Of a DNA stretch of 43,585 nucleotides, positions 1-8,369 are shown in pieces. Each line of letters starts with the position of its first letter. Positions within the stretch are counted from its first letter, which is position 1. The notes beneath the pieces were generated by a model. The model did no database searches, was not told the origin of the DNA, and saw nothing but the letters and a program-made list of their open reading frames with translations. The stretch comes from Synechococcales cyanobacterium bin2.concoct.b11b12b14.033 (lineage in GTDB: Bacteria > Cyanobacteriota > Vampirovibrionia > Caenarcaniphilales > Caenarcanaceae). The position numbers and the translations under genes are program-made. The stretch lies in NCBI GenBank assembly GCA_013298875.1, contig JAAFJH010000010.1, forward strand, positions 1 through 43,585, in the 5' to 3' direction.

Positions 1-129
1 GGACAAGTAGAAATTAATGAAAACAAACTTTCTGAGCGTGATGCAATGGGAATTTGGGAAATCGAAAATTTAGAAATAAAAGCTTTAAATAAGGCAGAAA
101 TTTTAATTTTGGATATACCAATGTTTTAG
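1..129 (+). CDS. pirin family protein, C-terminal end (partial)
   Basis: Open in frame 1 from the window edge to TAG at 127-129, giving 42 residues. The segment GQVEINENKLSERDAM, then a short alternating polar/hydrophobic stretch and EILILDIPM, matches the usual last beta strands of bicupin pirins (YhhW/YhaK type), where the C-terminal cupin ends in a similar 'D-A...E-(I/V)-L-(L/I)-(F/L)-D-(L/I)-P' pattern. Pirin-like proteins are metal-binding cupins; some act as quercetin dioxygenases, and many have no known substrate. Only the tail is present, so the metal-binding His/Glu residues of the N-terminal cupin cannot be checked. The assignment is from recognition of the tail only. Confidence 0.65.
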   Translation, partial: GQVEINENKLSERDAMGIWEIENLEIKALNKAEILILDIPMF

Positions 130-178
130 GCGAAATACAATATTGACTTTTGATAAACTAATTTTTGTTAAATATTTT

Positions 179-955
179 TTAAGTTAAAAGCTTTTTAAAT
201 CTTTGAAATTCAGGCGAGTCAATTTTTCCTTTATTACCTAATTTGGCAATTAAGCGAGAAACATTAGCCTCTCTTTCCGCTGGAGAAGGATGTGAAGAGA
301 AGAAAGCAGCTGATTTACCTCCCCGGTCTTTTTGAGCTAATTTATCAAAAAAAGTAATCATTCCTTGTGGGTTCCACCCCGAAGCAGAAACAATATTTGC
401 ACCAACTTGATCAGCTTCTCTTTCAGCATCACGTCCAAATTTTAAGAAAACGCCTTTATTTAATAAACTAGCTCCCAAATAAGCTACTTGTCCGCCCAAA
501 CCTCTACTACCAACAACTTTGCCAAATAAGCCTAACGCTCCTTGAGAAAGCTGGCTTTTAGGAATTTGCTCTGCACTATGTCTTTCAGTTACGTGAGCTA
601 TTTCATGGCCTAAAACGCCCGCTAATTCACTTTCATTATCAGCGTTTAAAATTAAACCTCGATTAACATAAATATAGCCACCTGGCAAAGCAAAAGCATT
701 TATTTCTTTTGAATCTACTACTCTGAAGCGATAAGGAATATTGGTTCTGGTTGAATGAGCAACCAAATTATTACCTAATTGAGTTATATAATCAGTAATT
801 TCAGCATTGTTAATAATTGGTAATTGTCTTTCTGTTTGCATAGCAGCTGATTTACCGATGGCTAATTCTTGCTGCTCAGATACAGCAATGGCTAAAACAA
901 ATGAATTAATATAAAAACTAAAAAATAAACTACTTAAAAATATTTTTTTATACAT
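179..955 (-). CDS. M48 family exported zinc metalloprotease (LoiP/BepA-like)
   Basis: 258 residues. The N-terminus is a signal peptide (Lys-Lys, then a hydrophobic stretch to about residue 24), so the protein is exported. The zinc motif HEIAH is at 117-121, preceded by the usual ELAGVLG context. A second conserved block, EREAD around 179-183, supplies the expected third Glu ligand. A late SHPSP (about 221-225) is typical of short M48 peptidases. There is no TPR tail, so it resembles LoiP/YggG more than full-length BepA. Such enzymes degrade or process misfolded envelope proteins. It is a single gene, followed at 1098 by a gene on the other strand. Family is secure; the physiological substrate is unknown. 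Confidence 0.92.
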   Translation of the reverse strand: MYKKIFLSSLFFSFYINSFVLAIAVSEQQELAIGKSAAMQTERQLPIINNAEITDYITQLGNNLVAHSTRTNIPYRFRVVDSKEINAFALPGGYIYVNRGLILNADNESELAGVLGHEIAHVTERHSAEQIPKSQLSQGALGLFGKVVGSRGLGGQVAYLGASLLNKGVFLKFGRDAEREADQVGANIVSASGWNPQGMITFFDKLAQKDRGGKSAAFFSSHPSPAEREANVSRLIAKLGNKGKIDSPEFQRFKKLLT

Positions 956-1097
956 AAGCTTTGAAATTGGGCTTGAACTTCGATAATCTTAACAAATTTG
1001 TTGGCTCAGCATAAATTAATCAAAAGTATTGTCTTTTATTAATCTTAGTTATTTAGAAATATAATAAAATTAAACTAATCATATTAAAAATTAAATT

Positions 1098-1415
1098 ATG
1101 CAAAACATGTGGGCTATTTATACTTGCTTAATCCTATTTTCGCTTATTTGCTTGGTTTTAAGCATTGCAGGTCTTATTTGCATTTTTAATTTGTCTAAAA
1201 TCAAAGCTAATTTAAGGCAAGCTCAACTTCAAACTGACCAGCTACATTTGCAAGTTATAAAAGCACAAAAAGATTTACCAAATGCAATAAAAATTAATTG
1301 GACTAAAATGCTGATGGATTCCGGCTTATTAGTAAAATTATTAGAAATTGCTTTATTGTTTTCGGGTGGCGGCTTAAGTAAAGTAAAAGTTTTAAAAGTC
1401 TTTATGAAAAAGTAA
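1098..1415 (+). CDS. small single-span membrane protein, unknown function
   Basis: 105 residues starting at ATG. One strong hydrophobic segment spans about residues 8-30, followed by a lysine/glutamine-rich helical stretch (about 33-68) that could form a short coiled coil, and a second, weaker hydrophobic patch near the C-terminus (about 78-92). The layout suggests an anchor with a cytoplasmic helix. I recognise no family. Its stop codon abuts the stop of the convergent GerMN lipoprotein gene with no spacer, which supports both ends. It could be an envelope accessory protein; nothing in the sequence points to a specific role. Confidence 0.6.
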   Translation: MQNMWAIYTCLILFSLICLVLSIAGLICIFNLSKIKANLRQAQLQTDQLHLQVIKAQKDLPNAIKINWTKMLMDSGLLVKLLEIALLFSGGGLSKVKVLKVFMKK

Positions 1416-2045
1416 TTAAACTTTATCTAAATCAAAATTCATTGGATTGCTAATAATAAGACCTTCCCCACCAATTCTTTCGAGGGGTTTCCCTTCAATG
1501 TTCAAGTAAATATTTTTGGCATTTTTAGGTGAATTTAAATTAGCTTGTAAAGTTTTCATCAATTGTTTATAACGAGTAATAATGCTCGAGGCACCTCCAC
1601 CATAAGTAAATTGTTCGGATAAATTAATAATTAACTTTTCGTTTTCTCTTTGAACTGAAACCAAACGTGTACCAATCGGAATTTCAGAACCTAATTTACT
1701 TTTTAATTCTTTATCGGTTGGGCCTTTTAATAAAGCTTTTAGGGCTAATTTTAATTTTAATAATTCACGGTCAGCGGGGTTAAATTTAATTAGTTTTTGT
1801 TTGTCTAGCTCCTCTAAAGGACGCTTGATGGTGGCTAAAATAATTTCATTTTCTTTTACTTTTACCAAATAAATATAAATAGAATTATTATCTTTTAATT
1901 GGGTATTTAAATTGCTAGATGAGACTTTTAAAGAAGTTTTATAATTATTAAGTTTAGAATAATCGGCTGAAACGCAAGCATTTAAAGCAAATAAAGCTAA
2001 AAGTGAAAATATAAATTTTGGTAAATTGGATAAAGACGGTAACAT
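1416..2045 (-). CDS. GerMN domain lipoprotein
   Basis: 209 residues. A lipoprotein signal peptide ends in the lipobox L-N-A-C with Cys24 as the lipidation site; lgt is encoded in this window at 6431-7264. The C-terminal half (about 85-200) carries the GerMN pattern: L-K-A-L-L-K-G-P-T, then P-I-G-T-R-L-V-S-V, I-I-N-L-S, and a late G-GASS-I-I helix start followed by I-Y-L-N-I-E-G-K-P-L. GerMN domains occur in spore-germination GerM but also in many non-sporulating bacteria, where the function is unclear and probably in the envelope. It lies downstream of rpiB on the same strand with a 47-base gap. Confidence 0.82.
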   Translation of the reverse strand: MLPSLSNLPKFIFSLLALFALNACVSADYSKLNNYKTSLKVSSSNLNTQLKDNNSIYIYLVKVKENEIILATIKRPLEELDKQKLIKFNPADRELLKLKLALKALLKGPTDKELKSKLGSEIPIGTRLVSVQRENEKLIINLSEQFTYGGGASSIITRYKQLMKTLQANLNSPKNAKNIYLNIEGKPLERIGGEGLIISNPMNFDLDKV

Positions 2046-2092
2046 TTTTCTTTTACTTATTTTTTACTACTTTAATTCACCCACAAAATAAT

Positions 2093-2551
2093 TTAAATAC
2101 TTAATTCATCTAATAATATTACTCTTCTTTCATGACGACCCGCTTCAAATTTGGTATTAAGCCATATCTTTATTATTTCTTCTGACATCCTTTCGCTTAT
2201 AAACCAGTCCCCAAGGCACAAAACATTGGCATTATTATGTTCCCGGCTTAATTTTACACTTAAAGTGTCATGACATAAAGCTGCCCTAATTCCTTTAAAC
2301 CGATTAGCTGCAATTGATATTCCAATCCCCGAACCGCAAATTAAAATAGCTTGGTCTAAGTTTTTGTTTAAAACCTCACCACAAACTTCACCGGCAATAT
2401 TTGGATAATCAACCGAAACTCCATCGGAAGTACAACCAAAATCTTTAATCGAATAATTTTTAAAGTTATTGATTATAAAATTGAATAAATAGTTTTTTAA
2501 TTTATAGCCTGCATGATCGCTACCAATACCAATTTTCATGGAATTTTTCAA
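2093..2551 (-). CDS. rpiB: ribose-5-phosphate isomerase B
   Basis: 152 residues, normal for RpiB. It interconverts ribose 5-phosphate and ribulose 5-phosphate in the pentose phosphate pathway. Family hallmarks are present: K-I-G-I-G-S-D-H-A-G near the start, the anion-binding and catalytic loop ICGSGIGISIAANR with Cys72, and the REHNNANVLCLGD block around 103-115. The first ATG is used here; Met5 is an equally good start because the fold begins at K-I-G-I-G. The family also includes allose-phosphate isomerases, but nothing here points to allose use. It sits between the transporter gene and the GerMN gene, all on the minus strand. Confidence 0.95.
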   Translation of the reverse strand: MKNSMKIGIGSDHAGYKLKNYLFNFIINNFKNYSIKDFGCTSDGVSVDYPNIAGEVCGEVLNKNLDQAILICGSGIGISIAANRFKGIRAALCHDTLSVKLSREHNNANVLCLGDWFISERMSEEIIKIWLNTKFEAGRHERRVILLDELSI

Positions 2552-2573
2552 TTTAGTAAGTATTTATTATCGT

Positions 2574-2579
2574 ATTATA
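2574..2579 (-). promoter_or_regulatory. candidate -10 box upstream of rpiB
   Basis: On the minus strand this reads TATAAT, 23 bases upstream of the rpiB ATG. No good -35 hexamer lies at the expected distance, and TATAAT-like words are common by chance in DNA this rich in A and T, so this is only a candidate. Confidence 0.25.
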
Positions 2580-2610
2580 GCTTTCCAGGCAGAGTATATT
2601 AGTTTTAAAT

Positions 2611-4056
2611 TTATTCTTTTACTAAAGTAATTTTTTTAAAGTATTTTTGGTGTAGCCAAAGTCCAATTACAGTTAAAAAGCCAATCATAATGAACCAATA
2701 CCAAATTTTCTGCGGATTATAAGTTGACCATAAAAACTCAGTCAATTGTAAAGGATTTAAATTTAAAGCTTTGGATAAAGTTATTAAAATTTGATCTTTC
2801 GGTAATTCACTAGCAGCCTGAGCTGACCAGCTTAATTTATCGGTTAAATATTTTAAAGCCAAAGAATGTTTATCGGAATGAACTTGATACCAATAACCCG
2901 CCACCAAACTGCCAAATCCCCAGCCAATTGCTTCTGGCAAATTCGCATAACCCATATACTGCCCTTCTTTGCCTTTGGGGGAAATTAAACCTAAATATTC
3001 ACGCATACGAGGGCTGGCTCCCATTTCCCCAATCGAAAAAATTATAATACCCGTAATACAAATCAGTGCTTCCCTGGAAGAACCAAATAAAAGCATACCA
3101 ATTAAAACTACTAAAATTCCGACTATCATTGAGGTAATTAAGTCTATTCGTTTGAATAAAAAAGAAAGCGGAATCATGAGTATTAAAATAGTTGCACAAT
3201 TTATGCTAATTAACCATTCAGCCGGAATTTGCTTGCCTGCTTGGGCCAATTCAATCCAATTTAAATTATGAAATAATTCGCCAATCTTCCGTAAAAGTGG
3301 TGCCGAGTCAATCCAATCATCAATAAAATTAGGTAATAAATCAAAAATCTGATTATACATCATCCAAAAGCCTGAATAAACTAGCAGAAAAGTGATTAAA
3401 CTAGGCTTAAACATTTCACTAAAAGTAATAATTGGTAGCCTTAATAATTCAGATAAAGGTTTTTTGGAATTTTCTGCTAATTCACTTTTACGGGGCTTTA
3501 GGAAAAACAAAAGGAAAAAGTTCAAACTAATAATTATGGCATTACCAAAAAATACCCATGACCAATCCACTAAACGTAAAAAACCAGCCAGCCAAGGCCC
3601 TAAAAAGCCACCCAAATTAATTAACCAATAAAATATGCCCCAACCAATAGCTGAATTTTTGCTATTTAAAGAACTAACTAATAAACCTTGAACGGCTGGT
3701 TTGAATAAAGCTGTTCCTGAAGCCAAAAATATACAACCACCCCAAAAGCCAAAAAAGCTAGTTTGTGTAGCCATAAGACAATAACCAATTACTTTTATGC
3801 AAATTGCTACAAAAATAGTTTTTCGATGGCCAAAATAATCAGAGATAGAGCCAAACAAAATAGGTAAAGTAGACTGAATTAAAGCCCAGCTTGCATAAAT
3901 TTGCCCTTTTTGAATATGCGTAAATTCCAATCCGCCAGCTGAAACTGCTCCCACAATATAAATTGACAAAAGCATTCGGACGCCATAATAAGCGAGCCTC
4001 TCAATGAATTCCATGAAATTAGATACATAAAATTGCGAAGAAAGGCTCTTAATCAC
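2611..4056 (-). CDS. MFS transporter, POT/PTR-like
   Basis: 481 residues with about 12 hydrophobic spans, so an inner-membrane secondary transporter. The first span carries M-E-F-I-E-R-L-A-Y-Y-G-V-R, which matches the ExxER-x-x-YY-G signature of proton-coupled oligopeptide transporters, and a later IFSIGEMGASP block resembles the POT helix 10 region. Length is also in the POT range. Substrate is probably di/tripeptides or a related small solute, but substrate-site residues were not checked in detail. The start is GTG (CAC on the plus strand at 4054-4056); the ER motif lies about 17 residues in, so little sequence can be missing. It lies between rpiB and ycf23 in the same orientation. Confidence 0.78.
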   Translation of the reverse strand: MIKSLSSQFYVSNFMEFIERLAYYGVRMLLSIYIVGAVSAGGLEFTHIQKGQIYASWALIQSTLPILFGSISDYFGHRKTIFVAICIKVIGYCLMATQTSFFGFWGGCIFLASGTALFKPAVQGLLVSSLNSKNSAIGWGIFYWLINLGGFLGPWLAGFLRLVDWSWVFFGNAIIISLNFFLLFFLKPRKSELAENSKKPLSELLRLPIITFSEMFKPSLITFLLVYSGFWMMYNQIFDLLPNFIDDWIDSAPLLRKIGELFHNLNWIELAQAGKQIPAEWLISINCATILILMIPLSFLFKRIDLITSMIVGILVVLIGMLLFGSSREALICITGIIIFSIGEMGASPRMREYLGLISPKGKEGQYMGYANLPEAIGWGFGSLVAGYWYQVHSDKHSLALKYLTDKLSWSAQAASELPKDQILITLSKALNLNPLQLTEFLWSTYNPQKIWYWFIMIGFLTVIGLWLHQKYFKKITLVKE

Positions 4057-4135
4057 GGTTAAATTGAAAAGTTAAATCGATTATACTTTATTTGACTTAA
4101 AAGTATAAGGTTATTACACCCATTTTACCAAATTA

Positions 4136-4873
4136 TTAAGCAGCTAATTTATCGCTATTTATGATCGACACACTATTTATGGCTAATTGAATAGAACGAA
4201 TGGCAGCTACCATCTCGATTTGAGAGGATAAATTACTAATAGCTTTACCAACTCCAATACCACTAGCACCAGCCGATAAAGCTAAAGGCACTGTTATTGA
4301 CGATAAACCACCAGCCGCCATAATACAAGCATTTGGGCAAGCCATTTTGAGTTCAATTGTATTGGCTAAGGTGATTTTAGCTTTTTCAATTTGACCAATG
4401 GCACCAGTATAAGAAGCCTTAGAAATTGATCCACCTTCAGTTTGTATAATTGGTACGCCTAATTCATATAATTCTTGGGCTAAATCAGCTTGTTCATTGG
4501 GACTCAAATAACCTGGCACTGTAACCGACAAGTTGTACAAATCATGCTTTAATAAATAATTCACATCTTCTAAAATTTGTTTGGAAGTCATGACTAAACC
4601 CTGCGGATAAAGGTGATCATAATTGCCTAATTCAAGATAATCAGCACCTAATTGAGAAGCTTTGATTAAATTTATGGCATTCAAAGAGGAAACAAATAAT
4701 TTGGTTTCAGTATTCACTAATAAATTTTTCGTTAATTTAATAATTTGCTCATCATCACAAATATCGATAGCACTTACTTTACAAAATACGGCAGCATCAA
4801 TAATACTCAGAACATTTTTGGCATCTCTATTTTCTATACCGGCAATAATTTTTAAAAAAGGTTTATTAAGCAT
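4136..4873 (-). CDS. ycf23: Ycf23 / DUF561 family protein
   Basis: 245 residues. It matches the Ycf23 family throughout: an early LKIIAGIENRD (the 'IKVISGI-N' block), A-V-F-C-K-V-S-A-I-D-I-C-D, LFVSSLNA, GADYLELGNYDHLY (the family's 'GADLVEIGNFD-FY'), V-T-V-P-G, QTEGG, and a C-terminal AAGGLSSITVPLALSAGASGIGVG that looks like a TIM-barrel phosphate-binding end. The family is known from cyanobacteria and algal plastid genomes. Its function is not established, although the fold resembles FMN- or phosphate-binding TIM barrels. It is the best single clue to the lineage of this genome. It is divergent from aroC across a 286-base gap. Confidence 0.85.
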   Translation of the reverse strand: MLNKPFLKIIAGIENRDAKNVLSIIDAAVFCKVSAIDICDDEQIIKLTKNLLVNTETKLFVSSLNAINLIKASQLGADYLELGNYDHLYPQGLVMTSKQILEDVNYLLKHDLYNLSVTVPGYLSPNEQADLAQELYELGVPIIQTEGGSISKASYTGAIGQIEKAKITLANTIELKMACPNACIMAAGGLSSITVPLALSAGASGIGVGKAISNLSSQIEMVAAIRSIQLAINSVSIINSDKLAA

Positions 4874-4975
4874 ATACTACTTTGCGAAAAGCTTTTTGGA
4901 ATTTTTCAAACGTAAAGTCTAGCTTAAAAAAAATTTATAAGGAGGGATTTAAAGAAAAATTTACTTTTATTTAGC

Positions 4976-4999
4976 TTTGTTGGACTTTTACCCGACAAA
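4976..4999 (+). other. terminator-like hairpin in the ycf23/aroC divergent region
   Basis: TTTGTTGG pairs with CCGACAAA (one G-U pair) around the 8-base loop ACTTTTAC, followed at 5001-5010 by TACTATTTTT. An AAGGAGGG word sits 30 bases upstream at 4939-4946. It lies between divergent genes, so it would be in the aroC leader or end a short transcript. The remainder of 4874-5159 is AT-rich with no ORF. Confidence 0.4.
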
Positions 5000-5159
5000 T
5001 TACTATTTTTGATTTAACTTTTTCTTTAGGTTTTGGCTTTTTGACGCATTTTTTTAGATTAAAATCTACAATAATTAAATCTTTATTTCACAATAATTTT
5101 TTTATTTTCGATAAACTCTAATTTAAACTATGTATTGATTTTAATTTTTATAAAATTTT

Positions 5160-6392
5160 ATGAATAATAAATTGCGTTTTCTAACTGCCGGCGAATCCCA
5201 CGGGCCAGCTTTATCAATTATCGTTGAAGGAATACCTGCAGGCTTAAGTTTATTAGCGGAAAATGTAAATTATCATTTAGCCAGACGTCAAAAAGGTTAT
5301 GGACGAGGTGCCCGCATGAAAATTGAAACTGATAAAGTTGATTTTATGGGAGGTGTGCGTCAGGGACAAACTTTGGGTTCACCAATTAGTATGCAAATTA
5401 AAAATAATGATTATGCAAATTGGAATATAACTATGAATCCTGCACCCATAGAAGTTAACTTAACAGACGAAGAAATAAAAAAACACTTAACTGATAAATA
5501 TATTACCCGTGTTCGCCCAGGCCATGCTGATTTTGCAGGAGCCATCAAATATAATCAAACTGATGTCAGAAATATCCTTGAACGATCTAGTGCACGTGAA
5601 ACTACCAGTCGTGTGGCTGCCGGCGGTATAGCTCATCAATTTTTAAAAGATTTTGGCATTAAAATTTATAGTCAGGTTTTACAAATTGGCTCAGTTAAAG
5701 TAGCAGATGAATATGCTGGAAATATTACTGAAAATGAATTTGAACAAATTGAAGCCTCGGAATTACGCTGCAAAAGCCCAGAAACTACCAATTTAATGAA
5801 AGAAGAAATTGATAAAGCTCGTAAGCAAGGTGAAAGTTTGGGCGGTATTATTGAAATTATAGTTTATGGTTTGCCAATTGGATTGGGTAGTCATGTACAT
5901 TGGGATCGCAGGCTGGATGGAATTATTGCTCAATATTTGATGTCAGTGCATACAGTTAAGGCGGTTGGGTTTGGCATTGGCTTTGAAGCAGGCATACAAG
6001 TTGGCTCTTTAGTTCATGATGAAATTGAAAGAAGCCACCCAGAAAGTAATTTGGTTTCTGCTTATCAACACTTAACCAATAGAGCCGGTGGTATAGAAGG
6101 TGGCATGTCTAATGGTGAACCAATAATTTGTCGAGTAGCTTTAAAACCAATTCCTACTTTGGCCAGAACTGAAGAGAATTCTTTGAAGTCCATTGATTTA
6201 AAAACTAAGTCTAATGATGTAGCTTTTTATGAAAGATCCGATGTTTGCGTAGTACCAGCTGGTGGGGTAGTTTGTGAAGCAATGATGGCTTTGGCTTTAG
6301 CTGATCAAATATTAAATAAATTTGGTGGTGATTCAATGACTGAATTAAAAAGCAATTATCAAAATTATTTAGCTTATTGTTTAAACCGTTAA
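5160..6392 (+). CDS. aroC: chorismate synthase
   Basis: 410 residues. It converts 5-enolpyruvylshikimate 3-phosphate to chorismate, the last step of the shikimate pathway, using reduced FMN. The N-terminus RFLTAGESHGPALS is the first family signature. The RRQKGYGRGARM block (about 43-54), RPGHADFAGAIKY, the ERSSARETTSRVAAGG stretch, and the C-terminal signature R-S-D-V-C-V-V-P-A-G are all intact. The length fits the longer bacterial type with internal insertions. It appears monocistronic, divergent from ycf23 and convergent with lgt. Confidence 0.97.
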   Translation: MNNKLRFLTAGESHGPALSIIVEGIPAGLSLLAENVNYHLARRQKGYGRGARMKIETDKVDFMGGVRQGQTLGSPISMQIKNNDYANWNITMNPAPIEVNLTDEEIKKHLTDKYITRVRPGHADFAGAIKYNQTDVRNILERSSARETTSRVAAGGIAHQFLKDFGIKIYSQVLQIGSVKVADEYAGNITENEFEQIEASELRCKSPETTNLMKEEIDKARKQGESLGGIIEIIVYGLPIGLGSHVHWDRRLDGIIAQYLMSVHTVKAVGFGIGFEAGIQVGSLVHDEIERSHPESNLVSAYQHLTNRAGGIEGGMSNGEPIICRVALKPIPTLARTEENSLKSIDLKTKSNDVAFYERSDVCVVPAGGVVCEAMMALALADQILNKFGGDSMTELKSNYQNYLAYCLNR

Positions 6393-6410
6393 TTCAAACT
6401 AAACTCGAAG

Positions 6411-6428
6411 TTCAATGAATGAATTGAA
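6411..6428. terminator. weak hairpin between convergent aroC and lgt
   Basis: TTCAAT and ATTGAA form a perfect 6-bp stem around GAATGA in the short gap between the two convergent stop codons. The stem is AT-rich and lacks a clean T tract, so it is at best a weak bidirectional terminator. Confidence 0.3.
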
Positions 6429-6430
6429 GG

Positions 6431-7264
6431 TTAAGGATTTTTGATTTTATCCAGCTTGCAATTAGGTAAATAAAAATAAAAAAAGCTAGCTATTAAAATA
6501 AATACTAAGCATAAAACCTGAGCCGCCGGAAAGAAACCAATTTTAAGGCTATCTAAACGCATAAATTCTAGGAAAAACCGGCCAATTGAATACAAAATTA
6601 AATATAAACAAAATAAATTTCCATTATAAGTCGTTTTGCGTTCATACATAGCTTTTAAGTAAAAACCAATTAAAATCAAATAAATAGCTTCATAAAAAAA
6701 AGTCGGATGAAAACCTTCCGCAGCCATATATTGAATTGGCCGATTGGCTTCTGGGACATATAAAGCCCAAGGTAAATTAGTTGGCTTGCCAAAGGCTTCG
6801 GTATTAAAAAAATTACCAAAACGTCCAATTGCCTGTGCAAAAGGTAAAGCCATTCCTACCAAATCAATTATCTGACCCAGAGGCAAAAAGTCTGATTTAT
6901 TACTATTAATTTTATAATAAAAATAACCACTTAAAAACCCGCCAATTAAGCCACCTTGTATTGATTGTCCGCCTTGCCAAATGGCTAATATTTCGGGGAG
7001 GTTTTGGCTAAAATAATCAAAATTTAAAATGACAAACCATAATCTGGCTCCAATTACTCCGCCCAAAAAACCCCAAAATAATAAGTCAAGTAAATTTTGT
7101 TTTTGTTCAGTATTTACTTTATTTTTAAGTTGAAATAAAATTAAAAAAATACCAACCAAAAAACCTAAACCGGTTGTGAGGCCATACCAACGAATAGGCA
7201 AGCTTTTCTGCCAACCAAATAAATGTCCAATATCTATTAGAACTGATCCAGGCGAGTAAATCAT
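6431..7264 (-). CDS. lgt: prolipoprotein diacylglyceryl transferase
   Basis: 277 residues with about seven membrane spans. Lgt transfers diacylglycerol from phosphatidylglycerol to the lipobox cysteine of prolipoproteins in the inner membrane. The signature GRFGNFFNTEAFG and the HPTFFYEA block near residue 185 are present, as is the essential-region pattern G-A-R-L-W-F-V earlier in the protein. The GerMN lipoprotein at 1416-2045 is a likely substrate. It is divergent from the MerR-like gene at 7380, with a 115-base shared upstream region that contains a small palindrome. Confidence 0.96.
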   Translation of the reverse strand: MIYSPGSVLIDIGHLFGWQKSLPIRWYGLTTGLGFLVGIFLILFQLKNKVNTEQKQNLLDLLFWGFLGGVIGARLWFVILNFDYFSQNLPEILAIWQGGQSIQGGLIGGFLSGYFYYKINSNKSDFLPLGQIIDLVGMALPFAQAIGRFGNFFNTEAFGKPTNLPWALYVPEANRPIQYMAAEGFHPTFFYEAIYLILIGFYLKAMYERKTTYNGNLFCLYLILYSIGRFFLEFMRLDSLKIGFFPAAQVLCLVFILIASFFYFYLPNCKLDKIKNP

Positions 7265-7289
7265 TAATAGTTTTAAGTTTTCAAATATA

Positions 7290-7302
7290 GTTAAATATTA
7301 AC
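7290..7302. promoter_or_regulatory. palindrome in lgt / MerR-like divergent region
   Basis: GTTAA-ATA-TTAAC is a perfect 5-bp inverted repeat around three bases. It is flanked by a further TTCAA (7280-7284) and TTGAA (7303-7307), unevenly spaced. The site lies about 78 bases before the regulator ATG and 26 bases before the lgt ATG, so it could be an operator. In AT-rich DNA chance occurrence is also likely. Confidence 0.25.
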
Positions 7303-7379
7303 TTGAAAGCACTTTGTAGATATGCTTTAATTTTGATTATTGATTTTAAAATATTCAATAAAATATATAAAAAATAAAA

Positions 7380-8357
7380 ATGAATCAGCCAGATAATAAA
7401 GAATTAATTGAGGAATATTCAATTTCCCAGGCGGCTGAAAAGCTTTCGATACCTGAAAATACTTTAAGAAAATATTTAAATTACTTTAATCTAAAAGTTG
7501 AAAAAAATAAACGTAAAAGCTTTTTATCCGAAGAAACTCTTAGATATTTAACCGAAATCTTACAGCTTAAATCTAATGGTTTATCTCTTAAACAAATTAA
7601 AAGTTTAGGTGAAAAACAATTTAATCAACAAGATCTTTTAGGTTTGAATAATACGCCAATTACTGAAGCAGAGACAATCCAAAATATAAACCCAATTACC
7701 GAAAATAATGAAAATATAGAAGTATCACAAACATTATTTGAAAAATTAGAAACTGAAAATTTTGAAAATATTAATTATCAACCAATACCGGATATACGCC
7801 CATCAGATGGTCTAGAGCAAATTATTAATGCAAATGAAAATGCTATTTCTGAAAATCCGTTAGCAGGTAATTATTTTGAAGATATAAATCCAGTAAGTTT
7901 AAATTCTGTGCCTTATATTCCTCAACGGGGAGAAGAAAATTATATTCATAACAGTCTGGATGAAAATTTAGAAGATTATGAACATAATCAAAATGAAAAT
8001 GAATATGAACAAAACCATTCTGATTTTAATAATAATCAATCTTACTCCCGCCATAATAATTGGTCATCTTCTCAAGCTCCCCAAAATACAATTTTAACGA
8101 AAGATTATGTCAACAAAGAAATAGCCGCCCAGGGAAAAAGAGTTTCACGTTTATATCGTTTTTTAAGCTCCAGAAACTTACCCAGAGATTCAGCCGAAAT
8201 TAAAGCTGATTTAGATCGCCGAGTAATCTTTTTAAATGGATTAAGATATTTTAGAGATAATTGGTTAGAAAAAAAAGAATATTCACATAATTCTGAGTAT
8301 AAAAATCATCAGGGAAATAGACGCGAGCCAAGAGAAAGAGGGTTTTTAGAGGTTTAA
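7380..8357 (+). CDS. MerR-like helix-turn-helix protein with a conserved C-terminal segment
   Basis: 325 residues. Residues about 12-75 look like a MerR-type winged helix: ISQAAEKLSIPENTLRKYL, then a wing-like stretch, then L-S-E-E-T-L-R-Y-L and LSLKQIKSLGE. The middle (about 85-235) is Asn/Glu-rich and low in complexity, so probably disordered. The last 70 residues (from KDYVNKEIAAQGKR to FRDNWLEKK) are again well structured and basic. No metal- or drug-binding Cys cluster is visible. It is most likely a DNA-binding regulator of unknown target. birA follows after 12 bases on the same strand, so they may be cotranscribed. Confidence 0.65.
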   Translation: MNQPDNKELIEEYSISQAAEKLSIPENTLRKYLNYFNLKVEKNKRKSFLSEETLRYLTEILQLKSNGLSLKQIKSLGEKQFNQQDLLGLNNTPITEAETIQNINPITENNENIEVSQTLFEKLETENFENINYQPIPDIRPSDGLEQIINANENAISENPLAGNYFEDINPVSLNSVPYIPQRGEENYIHNSLDENLEDYEHNQNENEYEQNHSDFNNNQSYSRHNNWSSSQAPQNTILTKDYVNKEIAAQGKRVSRLYRFLSSRNLPRDSAEIKADLDRRVIFLNGLRYFRDNWLEKKEYSHNSEYKNHQGNRREPRERGFLEV

Positions 8358-8369
8358 TTTTTATTTATT

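Noticed and set aside
2969-3631. Three ORFs of 66 to 100 codons inside the transporter gene, on both strands
   Set aside because: All lie within the transporter gene, whose protein has intact POT-type motifs and membrane spans; they are shadows in other frames.
4939-4946. AAGGAGGG as a ribosome-binding site for a missing gene
   Set aside because: No ATG, GTG or TTG follows at a suitable distance with a frame of any length.
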